In this document: one piece after another, positions 21,301 through 34,900 of the stretch
Numbering within the stretch: position 1 is the stretch's first letter
Layout: each line of letters begins with the position of its first letter
From: Beta vulgaris subsp. vulgaris
Taxonomy: Eukaryota; Streptophyta; Magnoliopsida; Caryophyllales; Amaranthaceae
Assembly (NCBI RefSeq): GCF_026745355.1
Contig: NC_079210.1
Span: 15,004,842 to 15,068,841 of the forward strand
DNA length: 64,000 nt
Direction: 5' to 3'
Translations under genes and position numbers: made by a program
The notes under the pieces: generated by a model
The model's database searches: none
What the model was told of the DNA's origin: nothing
Seen by the model: only the letters and a program-made list of their open reading frames with translations

Positions 21301-23640
21301 ATGACGTTTGAAGCTAAATTTGTTGAATTCCGATTTTTCGCGTCCGTTTCTTGCTAATCTGGGCCCAAAATCGTAATTTGGGCCTAACTCCTAGCTCGGA
21401 CATCATAATTGAGTGATTCCAAAGCCTGACATGTTTTTTTAACATTTCTAAGGGGTTCGTGAGTTCAGAACATGAATTCCTTGCAATCAGATTTTTTGTG
21501 TCTCTTTACTACTCATCTAAGCCCAAAATCGTACTTTGGGCCTAACTCCTAGCTCGGACTTCAGCATTGAGCGATTCAAAAGCCTGAATTAGTTTTGTAC
21601 CATTTCTAAGGGGTTCGTGAGCTCAGAAGCTGAATTCGTTGCAGTTCGATTTTTCGTGTCTGTTTCATGCTCATCTTGGCCCAACATCGTAATTTCGACC
21701 TAACTCCTACCTCGGACATGAGAATTGAGGGATTCCAAAGGCTGAAATCTTTTTTTACCATTACTTAGGGGGTCGTGTGCTCAGAAGCTGAATTCCTTGC
21801 AGCCCAATTTTTCGCGCCTGTGTCCTTCTCAACTTGGCTCAAAATTGTAATTTGGGACTAACTACTAGCTCGAACCTCAAAATTAAGCGATTCAAAAGCC
21901 TGAAATATTTTTTTTTACCATTTTTAAGGGGTTCGTGAGTTGAAGAGCTAAATTCGTTGAAGTTCGACTTTTCGCGTCCGTTTCTTGCTCATCTTGGCCC
22001 AAAATCGTAATTTGGGCCTAACTCTTAGGTCGGACATCATAATTGAGCGATTCAAAAGCCTGAATTATTTTTTTACCATTTCTAAGTGGTTCGTGAGCTC
22101 AGAAGCTGAATTCGTTGAAGTCGGATTTTTCGTGTCTGTTTCATGCTCGTCTTGGCCTAACATCGTAATTTCGACCTAACTTAAATCTCGAACATTAGAA
22201 TTGAGCGATTCCAAAGGCTGACATGTTTTTTTACCATTTCTAAGGGGTTCGTGAGCTCAGAAGCTGAATTCCTTGAAGCCCAGATTTTCGCGTCAGTGTC
22301 CTTCTCATGTTGGCTCAAAATTGTAATTTGGGACTAACTCCTTGCTCGGACCTCAAAATTGAGCTATTCAACAGCATGAAATGTTTTTTTTTCCATTTCT
22401 AAGGGGTTCGTGAGCTGAGAAGCTAAATTCATTGAAGTACGATTTTTCGCGTCCGTTTCTTGCTCAGCTTGGCCCTAAATCGTAATTTGCAGCTAACTCT
22501 TAGTTCAGACATCAGAATTGAGCGATTGAAAAGCCTGAATTGTTTTTCGTGTCTGCTACCTTTTAATGTTGGCCCAACATCATAATTTAGAACTAACTCC
22601 TATCTCGGACATCAGAATTGAGCGATTCTAAAGCCTGACATGTTTTTTTTTTTTGTATTTCTAAGGGGTTTGTGAGCTCAGAAGTTGAATTCGTTGAAGT
22701 CCGATTTTTCGTGTCTGTTGCATGCTCATCTTGACCCAACATCGTAATTTTGACCTAACTCCTATCTCGGACATCATAATTAGGCGATTCCAAAGCCTGA
22801 CATGCTGTTTTACCATTTCTAAGGGGTTCTAGAGCTCAGAAACTGAATTCCTTGCAGCCCAATATTCGCGTCGGTGTCTTTCTCATCTTGACTCAAAATT
22901 GTAATTTGGGACTAACTCAAAATTCGCGTCAGTGTCCTTCTCATCTTGCGCATCTTGGCCCAAAATCGTAATTGAGCGATTCTAAAGCCTGACATTTTTT
23001 TTTTACAATTTCTAAGGCGTTTGTGAGCTTAGAACCTTAATTCATTGCAGTCAGATTTTTTGTGTCTGTTTACAACTCATCTATGCCCAAAATCGTAATT
23101 TGGGCCTAACTCCTAGCTCGGACATCAAAAGTGAGCGATTCCAAAGACTGACATGTTTTTTTTCTACAATTTTTTAGGGGGTCGTGAGCTTAGAAGCTGA
23201 ATTCCTTGCAGCTAATTTTTCGCGTTTGTGTCCTTCTAATCAGAGCCCAAAATCGTAATTTCGGCCTAACTTCTAGCTTAGACATCAGAATTGAGAGATT
23301 CAAAAGCTGAAATTCGATTTTTCGTGTCTGTTTCATGCTCATCTTGGCCCAACATCGTAATTTCGACCTAACTCCTATCTCGGACATCAGAATTGAGCGA
23401 TTCCAAAGGCTGACATGTTTTTTTTACCATTTCTAAGGGGTTCGTGAGCTCAGAAGCTGAATTCCTTGAAGCCCAGATTTTCGCGTCTGTGTCCTTCTAA
23501 TCTTGGCTCAAAATTGTAATTTGGGACTAACTCCTAGCTCGAACCTCAAAATTGAGCGCTTAAAAAGCCTCAAATATTTTTTTTACCATTTCGAAAGGGT
23601 TCGTGAGTTGAAGAGCTAAATTCATTGAAGTTCGATTTTT
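18334..23640 (+). repeat. 5.3-kb satellite duplication, copy 1
   Basis: Reference points such as TCACATGGAACTAGAATCG recur at 18351, 21036, 23657 and 26339. Copy 1 runs from about 18334 to 23640 and copy 2 from 23641 to 28946, an offset of 5303-5306 bases. Where I compared them line by line the copies are nearly identical. Each copy is two related halves of about 2.65 kb that differ by a few per cent from each other. The halves also share a truncated monomer marked ACTCAAAATTCGCG (20234 and 22915). Confidence 0.88.
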
Positions 23641-26600
23641 CACGTCTATTTCTTGCTCACATGGAACTAGAATCGTAATTTGGACCTAACTTCAAGCTCG
23701 GACATCAGAATTGTGCGATTCCAAAGCCTGACATGTTTTTTTTTACAATTTATAAGGGAGTCGTGAGCTCAAAAGCTGAATTCCTTGCAGCTTAATTTTT
23801 CGCGTCTGTGTCCTTCTTATCAGAGCCCAAAATCGTAATTTGGGCCTAATTTCTAGCTCAGACATCATAATTGAGAGATTCAAAAGCCTGAATTATTATA
23901 TTTACAACTTTTAAGGGGTTCATGAGGTTTGAAGCTAAATTTGTTGAATTCCGATGTTTCGCATCCGTTTCTTGCTTATCTTGGCACAAAATCGTAATTT
24001 GGCCCTAACTCCTAGCTCGGACATCATAATTGAGTGATTCCAAATCCTGACATGTTTTTTTAACAATTCTAAGGGGTTCGTGAGTTCAGAACATGAATTC
24101 CTTGCAGTTAGATTTTTTGTGTCTCTTTACTACTCATCTATGCCCAAAATCGTAATTTGGGCCTAACTCCTAGCTCGGACTTCAGAATTGAGCGATTCAA
24201 AAGCTTGAATTAGTTTTGTACCATTTCTAAGGGGTTCGTGAGCACAGAAGCTGAATTCGTTGCAATTCGATTTTTCGTGTCTGTTTCATGCTCATCTTGG
24301 CCCAACATCGTAATTTCGACCTAACTCCTACCTCGGACATGAGATTTGAGGGATTCCAAAGGCTGAAATGTTTTTTTTACCATTACTTAGGGGGTTGTGT
24401 GCTCAGAAGCTGAATTCCTTGCTGCCCACTTTTTCGCGCCTGTGTCCTTCTCATCTTGGCTCAAAATTGTAATTTGGGACTAACAACTAGCTCGAACCTC
24501 AAAATTAAGCGATTCAAAAGCCTGAAATATTCTTTTTACCATTTCTAAGGGGTTCGTGAGTTGAAGAGCTAAATTCGTTGAAGTTCGATTTTTCGCGTCC
24601 GTTTCTTGCTCATCTTGGCCCAAAATCGTAATTTGGGCCTAACTTTTAGCTCGGACATCAGAATTGAGCGATTCTAAAGCATGAATTAGTTTTTTTACCA
24701 TTTCTAAGGGGTTCGTGAGCTCAGAAGCTGAATTCGTTGAAGTCCAATTTTTTGTGTCTGTTTCATGCTCGTCTTGGCCTAACATCGTAATTTCGACCTA
24801 ACTTCTATCTCGAACATTAGAATTGAGCGATTCCAAAGGCTGACATGTTTTTTTACCATTTCTAAGGGGTTCGTGAGCTCAGAAGCTGAATTCCTTGCAG
24901 CCCAATTTTTCGCGTCTGTGTCCTTCTCATGTTGGCTCAAAATTGTAATTTGGGACTAACTCCTAGCTCGGACCTCAAAATTGAGCTATTCAACAGCATG
25001 AAATGTTTTTTTTTACCATTTCTAAGGGTTCGTGAGCTTAGAAGCTAATTTCATTGAAGTACGATTTTTAGCGTCCGTTTCTTGCTCAGCTTGGCCCAAA
25101 ATCGTAATTTGCGCCTAACTCTTAGCTGGACATCAGAATTGAGCGATTGAAAAGCCTGAATTGTTTTTTCGTGTCTGCTACCTTTTAATGTTGGCCCAAC
25201 ATCATAATTTAGAACTAACTCCTATCTCGGACATCAGAATTGAGCGATTTTAAAGCCTGACATGTTTTTTTTATTGTATTTCTAAGGGGTTTTTGAGCTC
25301 AGAAGTTGAATTCGTTGAAGTCCGATTTTTCGTGTCTGTTGCATGCTCATCTTGACCCAACATCGTAATTTTGACCTAACTCCTATCTCGGACATCAGAA
25401 TTGAGCGATTCCAAAGCCTGACATGCTGTTTTACCATTTCTAAGGGGTTCTAGAGCTCAGAAGCTGAATTCCTTGCAGCCCAATTTTCGCGTCTGTGTCC
25501 TTCTCATCTTGACTCAAAATTGTAATTTGGGACTAACTCAAAATTCGCGTCTGTGTCCTTCTCATCTTGCTCATCTTGGCCCAAAATCGTAATTGAGCGA
25601 TTCTAAAGCCTGACATGTTTTTTTTACAATTTCTAAGGGGTTCGTGAGCTCAGAACCTGAATTCCTTGCAGTTAGATTTTTGTGTCTGTTTACTAATATA
25701 TTCCCAAAATCGTAATTTGGGCCAAACTTCTAGCTCGGACTTCAGAATTAAGCGATTCAAAAGCCTGAATTAGTTTTTTACCATTTCAAAGGGGTTCGTG
25801 AGCTTAGAATCTGAATTCGTTGAAGTCCGATTTTTCGTGTCTGTTTCCTGCTCATCTTGGCCCAACATCGTAATTTGGGCCTAACTCCTATCTCAGATAT
25901 CAGAATTGAGCGATTCCAAAGCCTGACATGTTTTTTCCATTTCCAAGGGGTTCGTGAGCTCCGAATCTGAATCTGTTAAAGTCCAATTTTTTGTGTCTGT
26001 TTCCTACTTATCTTGGCCTAACATCGTAATTTGGGCCTAAATCCTATCGCGGACATTAGAATTGAGGGGATTCTAAAGCCTCCATGTTAATTTTCCCATT
26101 TCTAAGGGGTTCGTGAGCTCAGAATCTGGATTCGTTGAAGTTTGACTTTTGTGTCTGTTTCCAGCTCATATTGGCCCAACTCATCTATGCCCAAGATCGT
26201 AATTTGGACCAAACTCCTAGCTTTGACATCAAAATTGAACGACTCCAAAGATTGACATGATTTTTTATCAATTGTAAGGGGTTCGTGAACTCAGATGTTG
26301 AATTCTTTGAAGTCCGATTTTTCGCGTCTATTTCTTGCTCACATGGAACTAGAATCGTAATTTGGACCTAACTTCATGCTCGGACATCAGAATTGTGTGA
26401 TTCCAAAGCCTGACATGTTTTTTTTTTACAATTTATAAGGGAGCCGTGAGCTCAAAAGCTGAATTCCTTGCAGCTTAATTTTTCGCGTCTGTCTCCTTCT
26501 TATCAGAGCCCAAAATCGTAATTTGGGCCTAACTTCTAGCCCAGACATCATAATTGAGAGATTCAAAAGCCTGAATTATTATATTTACAATTTTTAAGGG

Positions 26601-28946
26601 GTTCATGACGTTTGAAGCTAAATTTGTTGAATTCCGATTTTTCGCGTCCGTTTCTTGCTAATCTGGGCCCAAAATCGTAATTTGGGCCTAACTCCTAGCT
26701 CGGACATCATAATTGAGTGATTCCAAAGCCTGACATGTTTTTTTAACATTTCTAAGGGTTCGTGAGTTCAGAACATGAATTCCTTGCAATCAGATTTTTT
26801 GTGTCTCTTTACTACTCATCTAAGCCCAAAATCGTAATTTGGGCCTAACTCCTAGCTCGGACTTCAGAATTGAGCGATTCAAAAGCCTGAATTAGTTTTG
26901 TACCATTTCTAAGGGGTTCGTGAGCTCAGAAGCTGAATTCGTTGCAGTTCGATTTTTCGTGTCTGTTTCATGCTCATCTTGGCCCAACATCGTAATTTCG
27001 ACCTAACTCCTACCTCGGACATGAGAATTGAGGGATTCCAAAGGCTGAAATCTTTTTTTACCATTACTTAGGGGGTCGTGTGCTCAGAAGCTGAATTCCT
27101 TGCAGCCCAATTTTTCGCGCCTGTGTCCTTCTCAACTTGGCTCAAAATTGTAATTTGGGACTAACTACTAGCTCGAACCTCAAAATTAAGCGATTCAAAA
27201 GCCTGAAATATTTTTTTTTTACCATTTTTAAGGGGTTCGTGAGTTGAAGAGCTAAATTCGTTGAAGTTCGACTTTTCGCGTCCGTTTCTTGCTCATCTTG
27301 GCCCAAAATCGTAATTTGGGCCTAACTCTTAGGTCGGACATCATAATTGAGCGATTCAAAAGCCTGAATTAGTTTTTTTACCATTTCTAAGTGGTTCGTG
27401 AGCTCAGAAGCTGAATTCGTTGAAGTCGGATTTTTCGTGTCTGTTTCATGCTCGTCTTGGCCTAACATCGTAATTTCGACCTAACTTCAATCTCGAACAT
27501 TAGAATTGAGCGATTCCAAAGGCTGACATGTTTTTTACCATTTCTAAGGGGTTCGTGAGCTCAGAAGCTGAATTCCTTGAAGCCCAGATTTTCGCGTCAG
27601 TGTCCTTCTCATGTTGGCTCAAAATTGTAATTTGGGACTAACTCCTTGCTCGGACCTCAAAATTGAGCTATTCAACAGCATGAAATGTTTTTTTTTCCAT
27701 TTCTAAGGGGTTCGTGAGCTGAAGAAGCTAAATTCATTGAAGTACGATTTTTCGCGTCCGTTTCTTGCTCAACTTGGCCCTAAATCGTAATTTGCAGCTA
27801 ACTCTTAGTTCAGACATCAGAATTGAGCGATTGAAAAGCCTGAATTGTTTTTTCGTGTCTGCTACCTTTTAATGTTGGCCCAACATCATAATTTAGAACT
27901 AACTCCTATCTCGGACATCAGAATTGAGCGATTCTAAAGCCTGACATGTTTTTTTTTTTGTATTTCTAAGGGGTTTGTGAGCTCAGAAGTTGAATTCGTT
28001 GAAGTCCGATTTTTCGTGTTGTTGCATGCTCATCTTGACCCAACATCGTAATTTTGACCTAACTCCTATCTCGGACATCATAATTAGGCGATTCCAAAGC
28101 CTGACATGCTGTTTTACCATTTCTAAGGGGTTCTAGAGCTCAGAAACTGAATTCCTTGCAGCCCAATTTTCGCGTCGGTGTCTTTCTCATCTTGACTCAA
28201 AATTGTAATTTGGGACTAACTCAAAATTCGCGTCAGTGTCCTTCTCATCTTGCTCATCTTGGCCCAAAATCGTAATTGAGCGATTCTAAAGCCTGACATT
28301 TTTTTTTTACAATTTCTAAGGCGTTTTTGAGCTTAGAACCTTAATTCATTGCAGTCAGATTTTTTGTGACTGTTTACAACTCATCTATGCCCAAAATCGT
28401 AATTTGGGCCTAACTCCTAGCTCGGACATCAAAAGTGAGCGATTCCAAAGACTGACATGTTTTTTTTCTACAATTTTTTAGGGGGTCGTGAGCTTAGAAG
28501 CTGAATTCCTTGCAGCTAATTTTTCGCGTCTCTGTCCTTCTAATCAGAGCCCAAAATCGTAATTTCGGCCTAACTTCTAGCTTAGACATCAGAATTGAGA
28601 GATTCAAAAGCTGAAATTCGATTTTTCGTGTCTGTTTCATGCTCATCTTGGCCCAACATCGTAATTTCGACCTAACTCCTATCTCGGACATCAGAATTGA
28701 GCGATTCCAAAGGCTGACATGTTTTTTTTACCATTTCTAAGGGGTTCGTGAGCTCAGAAGCTGAATTCCTTGAAGCCCAGATTTTCGCGTCTGTGTCCTT
28801 CTAATCTTGGCTCAAAATTGTAATTTGGGACTAACTCCTAGCTCGAACCTCAAAATTGAGCGCTTAAAAAGCCTCAAATATTTTTTTTACCATTTCGAAA
28901 GGGTTCGTGAGTTGAAGAGCTAAATTCGTTGAAGTTCGATTTTTCG
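23641..28946 (+). repeat. 5.3-kb satellite duplication, copy 2
   Basis: Second copy of the segment at 18334-23640. The junction at about 23617-23645 lies in a stretch shared by all monomers (TTGAAGTTCGATTTTTC then CGTCTATTTCTTGCTCAC), as expected for unequal crossing-over between misaligned monomers. A 65-codon frame at 23190-23387 recurs at 28494-28691 with one residue changed, showing how similar the copies are. Confidence 0.88.
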
Positions 28947-31900
28947 CGTCCGTTTCTTGCTCATCTTAGCCCAAAATCGTAATTTGGGCCTAACTCTTTG
29001 CTCGGACATCAGAATTGAGCGAGTCAAAAGCCTGAATTGGTTTTTTTTACCCTTTCTAAAGGGTTCGTGAGCTCCGAATCAAAATCTGTTGAAGTCTGAT
29101 TTTTCGTGTCTGTTTCCTAATTATCTTGGCCCAACATCGTAATTTGGGCCTAACTCCTATCTCGGACATCATAATTGAGGGATTCCAAAGCATGACATGT
29201 TTTTTTTTTACCATTTCTAAGGGGTTCGTGAGCTCAGAACCTGAATTCCTTGCAGTCAGATTTTTTGTGTCTGTTTACTACTCAGATATTCCCAAAATCG
29301 TAATTTGGGCCAAACTTCTAGTTCGGACTTCAGAATTAAGCGATTCAAAAGCTTGAATTAGTTTTTTACCATTTCAAAGGGGTTCGTGAGCTCAGAATCT
29401 GAATTCGTTGAAGTCCGTTTTTCGTGTCTGTTTCCTGCTCATCTTGGCCCAACATCGTAATTTGGCCTAACTCCTATCTCAGACATCAGAATTGAGCGAT
29501 TCCAAAGCCTGACATGTTTTTTCCCATTTCCAAGGGGTTCGTGAGCTCCGAATCTGAATCTGTTAAAGTCCAATTTTTTGTGTCTGTTTCCTACTTATCT
29601 TGGCCCAACATCGTAATTTGGGCCTAAATCCTATCGCGGACATTAGAATTGAGGGGATTCTAAAGCCTCACATGTTAATTTTCCCATTTCTAAGGGGTTC
29701 GTGAGCTCAGAATCTGGATTCGTTGAAGTCTGACTTTTCGTGTCTGTTTCCTGCTCATTTTGGCCCAACATCATAATTATGGCCTAACTCATATCTCAGA
29801 CATCAGTATTGAGCGATTCCAAAGCCTGACATGTTTTTTTCCCATTTCTAAGGGGTTCGTGAGCTCAGAATTTGAATTCCTTGCAGCCGGAGTTTTTGCG
29901 TCTGTTTACAACTCATCTGTGCCCAAAATCGTAATTTTGACCAAACTCCTAGCTTTGACATCAAAATTGAACGATTCCAAAGATTGACATGATTTTTTAT
30001 CAATTGTAAGGGGTTCGTGAGCTCAGATGTTGAATTCATTGAAGTCCGATTTTTTCGTCTATTTCTTGCTCACATGGAAGTAGAATCGTAATTTGGACCT
30101 AACTTCAAGCTCGGACATCAGAATTGTGCGATTCCAAAGCCTGACATGTTTTTTTTACAATTTATAAGGGAGTCGTGAGCTCAAAAGCTGAATTCCTTGC
30201 AGCTTAATTTTTCGCGTCTGTGTCCTTCTTTTCAGAGCCCAAAATTGTAATTTGGGCCTAACTTCTAGCTCAGACATCATAATTGAGAGATTCTAAAGCC
30301 TGAATTATTATATTTACAATTTTTAAGGGGTTCATGAGGTTTGAAGCTCAATTTGTTCAATTCCGATTTTTCGCGTCCGTTTCTTGCTAATCTTGGCCCA
30401 AAATCGTAATTTGGGCCTAACTCCTAGCTCGGACATCATAATTGAGTGATTCCAAAGCCTGACATGTTTTTTTAACATTTCTAAGGGGTTCGTGAGTTCA
30501 GAACATGAATTCCTTGCAGTCAGATTTTTTTGTGTCTCTTTACTACTCATCTATGCCCAAATTCGTACTTTGGGCCTAACTCCTAGCTCGGACTTCAGAA
30601 TTGAGCGACTCAAAAGCCTGAATTAGTTTTGTACCATTTCTAAGGGGTTCGTGAGCTCAGAAGCTGAATTCGTTGCAGTTCGATTTTTCGTGTCTGTTTC
30701 ATGCTCATCTTGGCCCAACATCGTAATTTCGACCTAACTCCTACCTCGGACATGAGAATTGACGGATTCCAAAGGCTGAAATCTTTTTTTTACCATTACT
30801 TAGGGGGTCGTGTGCTCAGAAGCTGAATTCCTTGCAGCCCAATTTTTCGCGCCTGTGTCCTTCTCATCTTGGCTCAAAATTGTAATTTGGGACTAACTAC
30901 TAGCTCGAGCCTCAAAATTAAGCGATTCAAAAGCCTGAAATATTTTTTTTACCATTTCGAAGGGGTTCGTGAGTTGAAGAGCTAAATTCGTTGAAGTTCG
31001 ATTTTTCGCGTCCGTTTCTTGCTCATCTTGGCCCAAAATCGTAATTTGGGCCTAACTCTTAGCTCGGACATCAGAATTGAGCGATTCAAAAGCCTGAATT
31101 AGTTTTTTTTACCATTTCTAAGGGGTTCGTGAGCTCAGAAGCTGAATTCGTTGAAGTCCGATTTTTCGTGTCTATTTCATGCTCATCTTGGCCTAACATC
31201 GTAATTTCGACCTAACTTCTATCTCGGACATTAGAATTGAGCGATTCCAAAGGCTGGCATGTTTTTTTATCATTTCTAAGGGGTTCGTGAGCTCAGAAGC
31301 TGAATTCCTTGAAGCCCAGATTTTTCGCGTCCGTGTCCTTCTCATGTTGGCTCAAAATTGTAATTTGGGACTAACTCCTAGCTCGGACCTCAAAATTGAG
31401 CTATTCAACAGCATGAAATGTTTTTTTTTTACCATTTCTAAGGGGTTCGTGAGTTGAGAAGCTAAATTCATTGAAGTACGATTTTTCGCGTCCGTTTCTT
31501 GCTCAGCTTGGCCCAAAATCGTAATTTGCGCCTAACTCTTAGCTCGGACATCAGAATTGAGCGATTAAAAAGCCTAAATTGTTTTTTCGTGTCTGCTACC
31601 TTTTAATGTTGGCCCAACATCATAATTTAGAACTAACTCCTATATCGGACATCAGAATTGAGCGATTCTAAAGCCTGACATGTTTTTTTTTTTTGTATTT
31701 CTAAGGGGTTTGTGAGCTCAGAAGTTGAATTCGTTGAAGTCCGATTTTTCGTGTCTGTTGCATGCTCATCTTGACCCAACATTGTAATTTTGTCCTAACT
31801 CCTATCTTGGACATCAGAATTGAGCGATTCCAAAGCCTGACATGTTGTTTTAACATTTCTAAGGGGTTCTAGAGCTCAGAAGCTGAATTCCTTGCAGCCC

Positions 31901-31952
31901 AATTTTCGCGTCTGTGTCCTTCTCATCTTGACTCAAAATTGTAATTTGGGAC
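28947..31952 (+). repeat. Satellite segments A (second copy) and partial B (third copy)
   Basis: From 28947 the array follows segment A (compare 17215 onward; CTAATTATCTTGGCCCAACA at about 29117). From about 30060 it follows the start of the 5.3-kb unit again, with the TCACATGGAAGTAGAATCG marker at 30069 and the TCGTGTCTGCTACC marker at 31590, 1.5 kb on, as in the first copy. It departs from that unit just after the truncated monomer near 31953. Confidence 0.75.
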
Positions 31953-34900
31953 TAACTCATAATTCACGTCTGTGTCCTTCTCATCTTGCTCATCTTGTCC
32001 CAAAATCGTAATTTGGGCCTAACTCAAATCCCGGATATAAGAATTGAGCGATTCCAAGGCCTGAATTGTTTTTTTACCATTTCAAAGGGGTTCGTGAGCT
32101 CAGAATCTGATTTCATTGAAGTCCAATTTTTCGGGTCTGTTTCCAGCTCTTCTTGGGCCAAAATCGTAGTTTGGGCCTGGATCCTAGCTCCGATATCATA
32201 ATTGAGCGATTCCAAGGCATGACATTTTTATTTTTTTTACTAATTCTATGGGGTTCGTGAGCTCAGAACCTGAATTCCTTGCAGTCAGATTTTTTGTGTC
32301 TGTTTACTACTCATATGTGGGCCAAAATCGTAATTTGGGCCTAACTCCAAGCTCGGACATCAGAATTGAGCGATTGAAAAGCCTAAATTGGGTTTTTTTA
32401 CCATTTCCTAGGGGCTCGTGAGCTCAGAAGCAGAAGTTGTTAAAGTCCAATTTTTCTTGTCTGTTTCACGCTCATGCTGGCCCAACATCGTAATTTCGAC
32501 CTAACTCCTCTCTCGAACATGAGAATTGAGGGATTCCAAAGGTTGACATGTTTTTTTTTTACCATTTCTAAGGGGTTTGTGAGCTCAGAAGCTGAATTCC
32601 TTGCAGCCCAATTTTTCGCGTCTGTGTCCTTCTCATCTTCGCTCAAAATTGTAATTTGGGAACTCCTAGCTCGAACCTCAAAATTGGGCGATTCAAAAGC
32701 CTGAAATATTTTTTTTACCATTTTGAAGGGGTTGTGGTGGAAGAGCTAAATTCGTTGAAGTTCGATTTTTCGCGTCCGTTTCTTGCTCATCTTGGCCCAA
32801 AATCGTAATTTGGGCCTAACTGCTAGCTCGGACATCAGAATTGAGCGATTCAAAAGCCTGAATTAGTTTTTTTTACCATTTCAAGGGTTCGTGAGCTCAG
32901 AAGCTGAATTCGTTGAAGTCCGATTTTTCGTGTCTGTTTCATGCTCGTCTTGGCCTAACATCGTAATTTCGACCTAACTTCTATCTCGGACATTAGAATT
33001 GAGTGATTCCAAAGGCTGACATGTTTTTTTTATCATTTCTAAGGGGTCTGTGAGCTCAGAAGCTGAATTCCTTGAAGCCCAGATTTTTCGTGTCCGTGTC
33101 CTTCTCATGTTGGATCAAAATTGTAATTTGGGACTAACTCCTAGCTCGGACCTAAATTGAGCTATTCAACAGCATGAAATGTTTTTTTTTACCATTTCTA
33201 AGGGGTTCGTGAGCTGAGAAGCTAAATTCATTGAAGTATGATTTTTCGCGTCCGTTTCTTGCTCAGCTTGGCCAAAAATCGTAATTTGCGCCTAACTCTT
33301 AGCTCGGACATCAGAATTGAGCGATTGAAAAGCCTGAATTGTTTTTTCATGTCTGCTACCTTTTAGTGTTGGCCCAACATCATAATTTAGAACTAACTCC
33401 TATCTCGGACATCAGAATTGAGCGATTTAAAGCGACATGTTTTTTTTTTGTATTTTTAAGGGGTTTGTGAGTCAGAAGTTGAATTCGTTGAAGTCCGATT
33501 TTTCGTGTTGTTGCATGCTCATTTTGACCAACATCGTAATTTTGACCTAACTCCTATCTCGGACATCAGAATTGAGCGATTCCAAAGCCTGACATGCTGT
33601 TTTACCATTTCTAAGGGGTTCTAGAGCTCAGAAGCTGAATCCTTGCAGCCCAATTTTCGCGTCTGTGTCCTTCTCATCTTTATCAAAATTGTAATTTGGG
33701 ATTAACTCAAAATTCGCGTCTGTGTCCTTCTCATCTTGCTCATCTTGGCCCAAAATCGTAATTTGGGCCTAACTCAAATCCCGGATATAAGAATTGAGCG
33801 ATTCCAAGGCCTGAATTGTTTTTTTTACCATTTTAAAGGGGTTCGTGAGCTCAGAATCTGATTTCATTGAAGTCCAATTTTTCGGGTCTGTTTCCAGCTC
33901 TTCTTGGGCCAAACGTAGTTTGGGCCTGGATCCTAGCTCCGATATCATAATTGAGCGATTCCAAAGCATGACATTTTTTTTTTTTTTTTACTATTTCTAT
34001 GGGGTTCGTGAGCTCAGAACCTGAATTCCTTGCAGTCAGATTTTTTGTGTCTGTTTACTACTCTCTGTGGGCCAAAACGTAATTTGGGCCTAACTCCAAG
34101 CTCGGACATCAGAATTGAGCGATTGAAAAGCCTGAATTGGGTTTTTTTTACCATTTCTAAGGGGTTCGTGAGCTCAGACAGAAGTTGTTAAAGTCCGATT
34201 TTTCTTGTCTGTTTACGCTCATGTTGGCCAACATCGTAATTTCGACCTAACTCCTCTCTCGAACATGAGAATTGAGGGATTCCAAACGTTGACATGTTTT
34301 TTTTTTACCATTTCTAAGGGGTTCGTGAGCTCAGAAGCTGAATTCCTTGCAGCCCAATTTTTCGCGTCTGTGTCCTTCTCATCTTCGCTCAAAATTGTAA
34401 TTTGGGAACTCCTAGCTCGAACCTCAAAATTGGGCGATTCAAAAGCCTGAAATATTTTTTTTACCATTTCGAAGGGGTTCGTGAGTGGAACAGCTAAATT
34501 CGTTGAAGTTCGATTTTTCGCGTCCGTTTCTTGCTCATCTTGGCCCAAAATCGTAATTTGGGCCTAACTCTTAGCTCGGACATCAGAATTGAGCGATTAA
34601 AAAGCTTGAATTTGTTTTTTTTACATTTCTAAGGGGTTCGTGAGCTCAGAAGCTGAATTCGTTGAAGTCCGATTTTTCGTGTCTGTTTCATGCTCGTCTT
34701 GGCCTAACATCGTAATTTCGACCTAACTTCTATCTCGGACATTAGAATTGAGCGATTCCAAAGGCTGACATGTTTTTTTATCATTTCTAAGGGGTTCGTG
34801 AGCTCAGAAGCTGAATTCCTTGAAGCCCAGATTTTTCGTGTCCGTGTCCTTCTCATGTTGGATCAAAATTGTAATTTGGGACTAACTCCTAGCTCGGACC

